64,000 nucleotides of DNA from Glandiceps talaboti (taxonomy: Eukaryota > Hemichordata > Enteropneusta > Spengelidae): NCBI RefSeq assembly GCF_964340395.1, contig NC_135559.1, positions 2,600,001-2,664,000 of the forward strand. Direction: 5' to 3'. The notes under the pieces were generated by a model that was given only the letters and a program-made list of their open reading frames with translations, was not told the origin of the DNA and searched no databases. This document shows, piece after piece, positions 44,801 to 58,000 of the stretch. Position 1 is the stretch's first letter. Each line of letters opens with the position of its first letter. The translations under genes were made by a program, and so were the position numbers.

Positions 44801-47554
44801 CACATTAGAGGAGTGTCTCTGATAAGTGGTTATACATTCAACCTTATTTCTAACTTCAGTATGAAGTTGCAGTCTGTGGGAAAAAAACTTATATAATTTT
44901 ATTCTGTAGTCTTCTCACATATAAATGACATTATGCAAATATTCAGAGATTTCCAGTATTTACACTATCTTGATTACAGTGTGATTATATCTGGATTTCC
45001 AATAACCTTTATTGTAATATACCATATGCTACAATAATATACTTTGTGTGTCTAAAGTTGTTGAAAGTACATCTGCCATTGTCACATTTCTGGTAGTCTA
45101 GTTTCCTGTCACATTACAATCACTATGATCATCTCCAGGGAGATGGTGATCGGAGAAAATGTCGACAAGTATAGGACTCAACTATGTTTCTGGTAGATTT
45201 TGACGAGCACCATATTTCCATGCTCATGCACATCACAGGAAACTCAAATAGATTTTACTAACTTTACAAAGTGTTTTGTGAAGGGCTTTGTGAAGGGGGG
45301 CAAGCAGATAAAACTTGCATGAATTGGCATACTTTGTACTATAACTTTGATGGGGAACCCCAGTCAGATACCTTTGGAACTCAGGTGATGAATCACATGC
45401 ATTGACATTATTAAAATCACAACAACTATCTGAGTTGACCTTTGACCTGCCAAGCAGAACTAGATAGCCTAAAAACATAGAGTCTATATACATACTAAAG
45501 ATATGGACTTTTGATAGATATCCATACAAATGACAATGTATGCTTCCGGGATAATTTCACCACAAAAATCTTCCCTACAGACTGAACATTTTGAACATGC
45601 AACTGCAATATGGTGGGAGGGGAAGGGGAGGGGGAGGGGGAAGGACAGGAGTTGAAATGTTCATAAAAAATGCGCATGGATATCACCACAGCTTTTTAAG
45701 TTTTCGCATTGTTTTCATAAAGTTTACAAAGTGGGACATCAGATTTTGTAGACAGTACAAATAATAGTTTGTTTGTGGTGTCACATTGTTTGTTATGTTT
45801 AGCGAAAAGTCAGAGGTCAGATATGTAGGCGTTTGCATAAAAGAAGGGAGCATGTGTACTTTGAAATACTTCCTTATAAGGTCGTTCTGAGTACAAGATG
45901 ACATTTTTTATTAGCTCTAGCTCTAGTCCATAATGGTAGATACGTTGAAAGTACGATAATTTTAGAAAACAGTGAATTGTGTATTTTGGGGAGAAACTTA
46001 ATTTTGCCAATTTTACAGAAACAATTTTTGTGTCAAAATAAATTAAGTGTTATTGTTTAGTCATGTTACTTTGTAAAAGCTGAGCAGAAGAATATTTGTG
46101 TTTTACCAGACTTCATCCCTATGTTACTGAGGTTCCCAAATCTTTGCAAAAATACATAGATATATACTATATACCCCCACAACCCACCACAACCTACCCA
46201 GCCTGTTACTGAGGTTCCCAAATCTTTTGCAAAAATACATACAAATATATACCATATACCCCCACAACCCACCCCACCCACCCAGCCTATGTTACTGGGT
46301 TCCCAAATCTTTGCAAAAATACACAAATATATACCATATACCCCCACATCCCACCCCACCCACCCAGCCTATGTTACTGGGTTCCCAAATCTTTGCAAAA
46401 ATACACAAATATATACCATATACCCCCACAACCCACCCCACCCACCCAGCCTATGTTACTGAGATTCCCAAATCTTTTGCAAAAATACATAGATATATAC
46501 CATATACCACCACAACCCACAACAACCTACACCCTACACCCAGCCTCTGTTACTGAGGTTCCCAAATCTTTGCAAAAATACATAGATATATATCATATAC
46601 CCCCACAACCCACCACAACCTACCCAACCCACCCAGCCTATGTTACTGATTCGTGAGGTTCCCAAATCTTTGCAAAAATACATACAAATATATACCATAA
46701 TATACCCCCACAACCTACCCTACCTGTTGTTACTGAGGTTCTCAAACCGTACCAAATATTAATGCTATATTATTATGGAAGTATAGAAATCCATGCACAT
46801 TATATCCCCTTCTGTTTACTTTATTGGTTCTAAAACCTTACCAAACACTTGATTACATGTAAGTATGGACATCCATGCAAGTTTTACCAGATACCTAGAT
46901 ATCCCCTATATGTATCCCATAAGCCTCTATTATTTAGGTTCACAAACCCTACTGAACATATTATTAAAGTATGGCATCTATGCTAGATTTTACCAAATTT
47001 CCCCACTCTGTTACTTGAATTCCTAAACTGAACAATGATCCTGTGTAGATTGTATGTATGGTCCTCTTTAATATGGCATAAACCTTTCTGTTGATACTGA
47101 TAGAATTTTCAGACAGAGTTTGTTTGTCACTCCCCAACAAATTGTCCTTTTGTGTGCATATACTGATACATTGTCATTTTTTAAAAGAGTGATTTACCAG
47201 ACTTCCTGATACTGAGATGAGACTCATGAATGTTCAATGAATGAATCAAATCTCGTGCCCTGTTTTCACTTTCTGTTCTAAATTGTTCTCTCAACAGTTA
47301 CATAAGCAGGCAAGCTCTAGTGTCGACAAAAACTCTTTCCAACCACTATGCACAGAAGATGTGAGTAAAATTGAAGTAAGGTAAGAAATATTGCAATGTC
47401 AAGTTTGTGAATGTCAAGTGTCAACATCCAGATGGTGATAAATTCTATGGTTTTGACCTCCTTATCTCTCGGTACAGATGTAAATATAATAAATATTTTA
47501 TCCCTAGCTTGGGGTGGATTACTGTACTATAATACTGCTGTTTAACTCATTCAG

Positions 47555-47601
<47 letters not shown>

Positions 47602-47636
47602 CGCACGCACGCACACACAGACACACATACACACAC

Positions 47637-47717
<81 letters not shown>

Positions 47718-47860
47718 TACATACACACACACACACATACACACACATACACACACACACACACACATACATACATACACACACATGCATACACACATAC
47801 ATACACACACACACACACACATACATACATACACACACATGCATACACACATACATGCAC

Positions 47861-47904
<44 letters not shown>

Positions 47905-50900
47905 ACACACACGTGACATTACTGTTTGATGTAGCTCAAATTGCTAACCTTGTGTACATTTATACTAAATTTTGACATTCTAGAGTTTAAAGTCAGTTTA
48001 AAATTCTTTTCTTTGTTTCAATTTCAGAATATCTGTGTGGAATGCATGGAATGCATCAACATTCAGCTCAGGAAAATTTACAGATGTATTTATAGGAGAA
48101 GTGAAACTGTCGCTAGGCAACATCGATGTTTCTAACGGCGCTCATGAGGCGTGGTGAGAGAAATATTTATCTATTAGAAGGAGATCATTACTGAAAAAAT
48201 TAAAGACATTTTTATATTCAACAAGTCTTAGAGGGAGATTTTATAAATTTGACTAGTCAGTGTTGTGCTTGAGTACAGAAAATTGATAGTTGTCTTGATA
48301 CGCACCCATATTTTGCACTGAACTTGCATTGTCACCTGGGAATGACCTTTGACCTGATACATCAACAATATGGAAGGAATAGTTTCCCTTTAACAGCTGT
48401 GTTTGTTTATCTATTAAAAAAGTACCTGTTAGTTTCATATGTTATAACTGTAAATCACTTTGTTGATTATTTCAGGTACTTCTTACAACCTAGGGAATCA
48501 CCTACAAAGTCACCCAAAGCTGAAGTTGGGTCATTACGAATTCAAATTAATTATAACGAAGATCATGTATTTCCATCTACTTCTTACGAGACCTTCAAAC
48601 AAGTACTTCTTAAATCAACTCATGTACAGGTAAGTCAATTAAAACAAACACTAACATATAAAGAACTTTTATTCAAAATCTGAACCATATATTGTCATAA
48701 AATGTCCGATTCAAATAAGATTTAAAATGGAGGTGTGCAAAACAGTTGGCAGAATAAGTTGATCCTGGACAAAAGAATGATTCTATCTAATCCTTATGGT
48801 TTCAGGGATAAGATAACACTAATGTGAGAACCTGGGATTGAAACCCTGGCCTTTAACTGATAAGATAACACTAATGTGAGAACCTGGGATTGAAACTCTG
48901 GCCTTTAACTGATAAGAGAACACTAACGTGAGAACCTGGGATTGAAACTCTGGCCTTTAACTGATAAGATAACACTAATGTGAGAACCTGGGATTGAAAC
49001 TCTGGCCTTTAACTGATAAGATAACACTAATGTGAGAACCTGGGATTGAAACTCTGGCCTTTAACTGATAAGATAACACTAATGTGAGAACCTGGGATTG
49101 AAACCCTGGCCTTTAACTGATAAGAGAACACTAATGTGAGAACCTGGGATTGAAGTATGGGTCTTTAAAGGGGAACATCGATGAGGCTGATATTAGCTGA
49201 ATTTCTTTATGCTTAGGGGGCCCATATTTCGTTATGCTTAGGGGGCCCAGAAAAGTCATTTCACCATTTCCACATTGTGCATCCTTTCTACTAGTCTCCA
49301 CTAGTCAAAAACAAGAACTGCCTACTTTTTGTATTTTTCAAACATTTTACTGACTACATTCAGTTATTCTTCATCGATATGTTTGTCTACTTTCTTAGAT
49401 AATACATATCTGAAAATTAGCCACACCTCAGATCATGTTTTTATAATTGCAAGCAGCTATCATCATGTTTTGAATTTCTAGCCAATCACTGTATTACAAA
49501 TTCCAACCAATCACCATCCTTGTCACAAAGAAAGTCAGTTCCTTCATATAACATTTATCAACCAATCATAGATACTGTTTCATATTACAGCCAATCACTT
49601 CCAGTGCAGCTTATCTGATTGGTGAAATCCATAAAGACAAACAAAGTGTAGCCAAATCATTGGTCAGATTATTTTATCATGACTCATCAATTGTCAACCT
49701 CCTACTTACACTTGCTGCTCAAGAAATTTCAAAAACTACGTAAGTACATTCTTACTTTCCAATTTCTGTGTTTGTGAGTCATTTGTTCATGATGGAACAA
49801 GGTTACAGAGACAATTTTCCTCCAGAAAGTCAAGACTTTTGGATTTGCAAAATGTGATAAATGTAAATGTAAATATTTTGTGACAAAGTTTGAATGAGAC
49901 ACACATATGCAAATAATTAGTTTGGGACAAAACTGTGAGAACTCTAAACTGTGTTGAAATACAAACCCCATATTGTAAGAACTTCAAACTAAGTTCAGTG
50001 CAAACTCCAAAACTGTAAGAACTTTAAACTAAGTTGAGTACAAACCCTGTATATTTGACCTTGGACAATAATAAATTATAATTATAAGAATTTGTAATGT
50101 GCAGTATTTCTTATGTACTTCATTACTTGTATGCCACATAGTAAATACTGTAAACCTGGAAACTTTCGTTAAAGTCTTATTTATGCGGTTTTTTTTCCGT
50201 TGGAAAAAGAAACAATGAAAATAAGTAGTGGCAAAAATGCCTTCTTTTATACAAACACAGCGTACCAGGTTTAGAAATGTGTAAACATTAGTCTAGTTGA
50301 AGACTGTAAAATTGCAAAATTTTCTAATGTGAATATTTAGGTTTACAGTTTACAGTTTGTACATGACTGCATTTTAACACACTAAAACACTGCATAGACT
50401 GTGCAGGTAGTTTGAAGACACATATTTTTTCAGTGTTTCATTACATTTCAATTGACCATTGCAGACTGCAAATGGAAAATTGAGAATGCAGCGCCCTCGC
50501 TCAAATTGGGGGTATCATCGCCTCTTAGTACAGCTTCTTAAGAGCTTTGTCCCCTGGTATTCTGTAGAAGTGTAAATCAGGGATGTTTTTCGCATTGTTC
50601 AGACATCAAGGAAAGCAGCAGTGCTCTGTGATTAACCAAGTAACCTATACCATGTATACCCCCAAGGTACACACAGACAGGAAGTAGAGCGCCACCACAG
50701 ATAGGAAGTAGAGCGCCACCATGGCAAATTTTGGAAAGGCCTATTAAGAACTGATGAATGTTAAAACTGTAGAACTTTTCTCATCTTGTCACAGAAATAG
50801 TACTACTTTGTTTCGTGGTAACACCCTAACAACCAAATGTATTGATGAGTATATGAAGTTAGAAGGCCACCATTATTTACAAGACACTCTGAAGAAGATC

Positions 50901-53900
50901 CTGGATGAAATCTATGAAGAACATCTATCATGTGAAGTGGATCCATTGAAGTTAAGAGATGGGGAGAATATCCAACATAATCTTGTAAGTAGTAGCTGCA
51001 AACAATTTTCAGGTGTGAAGTTGGTTTTCAAATTCTCCCTACATTGCTCATTATAGTTATGAATATGGTTGGGAGAATGTATGCAATGATCATGCGTATC
51101 TTAGATGAGGTTGTTGTTATGTTAATTTCTTGCTGTACTATGTCATTGACCATAATGTGTCCTTAATGTTAATGAGAAAATACCAATTTGTCGTTTGTCT
51201 TTCTGAGTAATTTACAGAATGATGTTGAGACTTTGTCTTCTTTTTTCAGAGTAATTTACAGAATTATGTTGAGAAGACATATGAAGCCATTGTTGACTCG
51301 GCCATGGCATGTCCTACCAGGATATGTGAAGTATTCTATGGACTAAAGAACAAAGCTAGACAACAGTTTCCAGGTATGAATTTGTCTATCAATATTCACC
51401 AGGAGTTGAGAATCTTGAAGGACCATCAGGACTGAAGATGGCCCTCACTGGACTTCTTAGGAGACAAGTGTTTATATACTGAAAGAACGATCCAGTATAA
51501 ATAAAGATGATTATTAGGCCTCAAAAAACAATTGTTTGGTTCCGGTTACCCGACCCCACCTAGCTTTTCACTGCCGACCCTAAACTTGTTTTATGTATGT
51601 TAGAAAAAAGTAATAAAATTGCAAAAATTGTGACGTCTCACAAGAAATAGTGGAGGCAGAAACTGACATCAACTTAAAAAGACAATATAAAACTGTTCTT
51701 CTGATCTGTAATGGCTGTACATCTGATAGGAAGAAATAAACAACACAGACTGAGACCATTTGGAAAACAATGAAAAACCCGAACTAAACACTAACACAGA
51801 AAAAAATATGATAAATAAAATAAAAAATCTACCTATCGTATCCCACCTATTTTAAAATTTAACGTAATCGGAACCACACAATTTTTTTTATTAGGCCTTA
51901 TTATTATTATTATTATTGTTGATATTTGCACTCAAACAAAAATGTATATTTTGTTTATTTACCAGATGATATTGAAGCCAATTACGCCTCTGTGAGTGCG
52001 TTTATATTTCTGAGATTCTTTGTCCCGGCTATACTTAATCCCAAGTTGTTTCATCTCAGGACAGACAATGCAGTAAGTATATTGTGTTTGTTTGTTTTTA
52101 TCTTCTCCACTGTCTATGCATTCATCGAGTAAATAGAATGACTGAGTGATAGCTAAGTGGAGTCTTTAAGATTACAAACTCTACATTAGTCTGTAAGATA
52201 CAGACATTCATGCCACACTATCAGCCTGCACTCACATGGTTAAGAATTGATCTGAACAACATGACATATCTTACATTCTACATTCTAGGGTGGGGGTGGT
52301 CTGTAAGATGCAGACATTCATGCCACACTATCATGACAAATTCCATAGTTTCAGGTCCTCACTATTGGACATTTTTTTTATTAAGAGTACTATTGCCCTA
52401 GATGTTGTATGATTAATATGTTTGTTTTTATGGTTTAATAGCCATAACAGGTCATAATTTTGACAGTACTTTTGACAGGTCATGATTTGATACTGTTTGA
52501 ATTATTGACATGATTTACACTGTGTTTGACAGGACGAAATAACCAGTCGGACGCTGACATTGATATCGAAAGCTATACAGACACTTGCCAATGTAACACA
52601 GCCTTCCAAAGTGGTAAGCAGAGATATACATATTCCACACATTATGTCTGCAGATATAGTTACACCATCTCTTTGAAAAGACACATAATATTACAATGCA
52701 TCATTAGGACCATGGACTAGATTAGTTTCAAGTGAACTAACACCAGAACATTTTCTTATTAATGATATTTTCTTTCTGTATTGTTATTATCTTATGTTTC
52801 TGGTGGAAATAAATTCAATTCTATTTAATACCATATTGTCCGTAAATGAGTATGAAGGTGACTTGAATCATAGAGTAGTTTCACATCTCGATGACTTGGC
52901 ATATTCACTTAAAAATGCTGTTTATCAACATATTGTAACTTACAAAGTGGTAAGCAGAGATATACATATTCCACACATTATATCCACAGATATAGTTACA
53001 CCATCTCTTTGAAATAGCACATTAGATATACAAAATTAGATTGATAAGTAATGCATTTTGTTTTCAAAACTTTTTTTAGAGTTGTCATGGAATGAAAGAA
53101 GAATACATGTCAGGCTTGTATTCCCAATTGTTGGATAAAGAGCATATTGGAAACGTCAAAATGGTAAGTTGACATTTTATCATTACAGTGTTATGGTCTA
53201 GAGTTCTGAACTGGTATAGTATTACGTATTAAAAACTTCATTACTAATACCAGTCTAGTCAAGTCGGTTGTTCGAACGCATTATATCTGTGCTCCCCCAA
53301 CCGTGTTCATATAAACATGATGACGTCGTCGCATCCCCACATGATTTTAGTTTAAACAGACTGGAGGTGGAGTCCTTGTTGGACATTTGCATATCATATC
53401 AGTCCTAGAAACGTTAGAAAAGTCAAAAACCTTTCTGTATCAAATGAATATTAATGAGTGATGACGACAACATGTCAGTTTGTGATGGATTACTACTGAC
53501 ATGTGCCGTTTGTGCTTCGTTCACTACAGGGGAGCACCATAATTTAACACTTTTAGTAACCAACTTGACTAGACTGGTATTAGTAATGACATTTTTAATA
53601 CGTAGTACTGTACCAGTTTAGAACTCGAGACTAACAGTGTTATTGATAATGAAATGTTGTGATAATGAAATTTGTTTCACTTTCTTTTACCTACAGTATA
53701 TAGATATTATATCATCTTCAACTAGAGCTCATGTCCATACACAGGAATCACCAATATTACTGAAAGAAGGGTAAGTTATCCACATTTATTTTCTATAGAT
53801 TCTTAGAAATTCATGAGCTTGGTTTGATAATATAATGACATTTATAACCATCATTTGTATAAAATTTACTATGTACAAACACTAGATATATAAGAACGTG

Positions 53901-54972
53901 TTTTATTGTAAGTACTAACATTTTAACCAGTACACACAACATGCTTTTGATAAACTGAGAGCTTTCGACTGCAAACAGTCAGTCTTGTTCACTCATGATA
54001 GAGGGCACTGTTGAAAAGCTGAGAGCATTTGACTGCAAACTGTCAGTTTTGTTGACTCATGATAGAGGGCGCTGTTGATAAGCTGAGAACTTTCGACTGC
54101 AAACTGCACTCCATGATAGATGGTGGTGTTTATGATCACGTCACTTTGTGGATGCTTATTGTATACTGGTGAAAATGACTACAAAAATGGCGTGAATCTC
54201 TGCTAGTTGTGGGCTCTTCCAAGGAGTTTGAGTAAAATAATATTTTATATAACTAAAATTTTCACAAGCATGTACATCCAGCATTAATGCTATATACCTA
54301 TTTCATTGCAAATACTGAAGCCCATAGAAGTAACATTAAGTGGAATTGGTGGCACAGAATTGAACTTCCTGCTAATATTGATCCTGTGGGCTTGACATGC
54401 ATATGTACAGTGACATTTGCAATATGTGTATTAGTATTAGTGTTGGTAATATTTTCAAAACACTAAATTAAAAGTACATGAATGGTATGGCATAGAAACA
54501 GTGAGAGGACACTACAGAAATCTCCAAATAATGCTGCATAGTCAGTATTCTGCCCACTATGGAGAAAGCATAGTGCTAACACCATCCTTGTCAACAAGGT
54601 TGCCATGTTTGGCAGGTTGCTGCCATGCTGTATCTACCCACTATACAGAAAGCATAATGCTAACACCATCCTTGCCACCAAGGTTGCCATGCTTGGCAGG
54701 TTGCTGCCATGCTGTATTCTACCCACTATACAGAAAGCACAGTACTGACACTTGACAGTAATGAATTTTATTATGTACCTTAGAGAAATGATCAAACGAG
54801 CTCAAGGAAGGAGGAAATTTGGAGTGAAGAATTTCAAGAAGAGATGGTTTTATTTGACAACGAAGGAACTTATATATAGTAAAGACAGAGGTAGAGTTAT
54901 GACTTTGTTTGGAATATTTAAGATCATTTAATGTACTTCATTGATAATTAGATTTGCCAATTGATTGGTTGG

Positions 54973-55038
<66 letters not shown>

Positions 55039-58000
55039 TGATTGGTTGATTGATTGATTAATTGGTTGATTTGATTGGTTGATTGATTGATTAATTGGTT
55101 GATTGATGTAATACTGAAACTCTGAATTATCTTTCTCTGTTCATTATTCATTTCATTTACAGATTTAAAAAATGAGTAATTGAGTAAGATTTTTGACTGG
55201 GTTAGGGTGTGAGAATTTACCTTAAAACCAAACTAATAAATAAACAGTTGATGAGTTATTAGGAATATTTATGTCGATATTTATTAATTTCATAACATTT
55301 GTTTCTACTAGGTACAAAACCTCTGTGTAATATTCCAGTTGAAGATATTTTGGCTGTTGAAAGACTCCAGGAAGAATCCTTCAAAATGAAACATGTAAGA
55401 GACAGAGTTATGGTGATTTGAAAGGTTCTGAAACAAAACATATCAATGACCAAGAATGTAGCTGTCAAACAAGCTGAAAGTGACTTAACAGTTAAATTGT
55501 ATTGTACACTTATTTGCAACTTATTAAAATGTCAGCAAGCATTGGTGAGATTTATGCATAGTGAAAAATCCAAATATATTGTGAATTGAATGTTTTTCAC
55601 AAAGAGGCGAAAATACAGATAATTTTATTTTCAAGAAGTAGTACTTTTAGTAATGCCAATTTTGAGTGTGAAAATTGCCATTTTATAATCACAGAAAATG
55701 TTCAGTACACTGCTTATAGATGACTTTCATCAATGACATGTCTCATTTTAGTAGAACAATTTCTCTGAAATTACAAATATTTTATTATCGGGCACAGTGG
55801 CACTAACCTATGTTTTTCAGCATATATAAGAAATTTGAACTTTCTGTTTCAGATGTTTCAAGTGGTTCAGCCAGAGAGGGCGCTGTATGTCCAGTCCAAG
55901 AATTCAGTTGAAGAAAAACAATGGTAAGTTTACTCTTGCTAGGATGATCCTGTTTTCTTAGCTTGAGACATCCAACTACATACTTTCATACATACTTGGA
56001 TTTTATACTGGGGTCCAGTAAACACTGCATTCATATCTGACACACTGTGGTTACTGAGTTTCAGTGAACATTTCATGATATCAGACACACTGTGGTTACT
56101 GAGTTTCAGTGAACATTTCATGATATCAGACACACTGTGGTTACTGAGTTTCAGTGAACATTTCATGATATCAGACACACTGTGGTTACTGAGTTTCAGT
56201 GAACATTTCATGATATCAGACACACTGTGATTACTGGGGACCAGTGAACATTGCATTGTGTACATTTCATGTCATCGGACATGCCATAATGTTATACTTG
56301 GATCTGGTTGACACACCATAATCATGAACTTTGTGATTTTACTAACTATTGTTACTATCACACAGTAATAAAATCCGTGTATAACTATATACAGAAAGTA
56401 ATCAAATGATATCATTTATTTTCAGGATTGACTTGCTGACTAAGATAGTGAAGTCTAACAGAAATCGACTCAAGTCATATCACCCAGCAGCTTATCTTCA
56501 TGGACATTGGATATGGTAAAATTTATAGACAAATTATACATCATTGGCTGATTTAAAAAAACAAACAGTAAACTTCTTCAAAGTTGTATAAATCTCCATA
56601 GATGAATACTCTAATTAAAATAAATAGAAATAATGCATTTGCCATCTTTTAAATTTTATTGAAAGAAAATTGACCCTATTTCTGTACCCATTGAGTAAAT
56701 TTAACACAATTTGTAGCAACATTGAAATATATTTTAAAAATCCTCTCTTCCCATACAAGTTTGTAAATCTTGGAGACACAGATAATTTGAAGAGATGTGC
56801 AAACCTTTAAGCCAAAAGGAGCAACATGTGTTACAGACCATTTTAATTTTGTAGTTATTTAGTTACAGAATTTGTATATATTTGTTTCTATACCATAATG
56901 TGTTTCTAATTATTCACAGCTGTAAAGCAACTGTTGAACACTCGCCTGGATGTACACCAGTAACGGGGTAAGTCACCACTAGAGGGCAGTATTACAATGA
57001 ATCCATGTCTTTATCTTCCAGGGCTGAGACATGTACTGCAAACCTAGATACTTTCACCACTAGAAAATTTTTCAATTATACAATAGTCTTCAACTAGTTC
57101 CCAATTCCCTGATATATATTTGATATTACTGGTGCTGGTATAATTATGTTATTCTCCAATATTTTTCTACATTCAGCCAAAAAATACTTGTCTAGTGTCT
57201 TGTAGTGACAATGTCCCCTCAAGTCACTCATGTTTTCCTTGGCTGAACAAAGAAAATATAATATCTAACTGTATACAAAATGATGAATCTTTTCAGGATA
57301 TCTTGTAAATACTTTTGGGAAATGTGGTAGATCTGACCCATTTTCTAAAAGTAAAACTGTTCTCAATTGTATCCGTATTTCCTCCCCTTTGTCAGTTTCA
57401 TGGTTTTGTTGTCTTTATCAACCTATACAGGGATGTGTTAGCTGACATTCAGATCGACATTGACGTGGACAGAGAACTAGAGAGACTTCATTCCTTGTTT
57501 TTCTCTCACATTGATACCATGGAAATATTGCTTGGTAAGTAATCAACAATAATGTTTCTAATAAAACGCATATTTCTATATTTTATATTTTTATATTTTA
57601 TATTTTTATATTTGCCCAGATTTTGCTGAATCATGCATCATTGAATGGAAGAGTCAAAGGAAAAAAAATTGTTGACTTTTTGCATAGACTATGTTCTCCC
57701 TCAGATTAAAACCAAGAATGGTGGGTAATTTGCATATAAATTTGAATATCATTAGCATAATAATTTGCACACGATAGGCCTTGTTTTCAACAAAAATCTA
57801 AAGTAAAGAGATCTTGGTCCAGTAATCATTTTGAAGGGATGAATTTATTATAACACTCCTATGGTTTCTCATTGTCTGTCTTTATTTTATGATTTGCTTT
57901 CTTTCCAGAGAAAGTAAGCACATCCTTGTTTTTACACATAATTTGTTTCCCCCCTTTAAACAAATCATTTTGGTTGTTTTTTTCACAGATGAGTGTGAGA

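Noticed and set aside
47514-47975. Thr-His and Cys-Val repeat frames on both strands
   Set aside because: Translation of the (AC)n microsatellite.
57909-57914. ttccag followed by agaaagtaagc: possible micro-exon between RASA exons 22 and 23
   Set aside because: Including it breaks the phase and leads to a stop in exon 23; the direct junction 57534-57989 matches the family.
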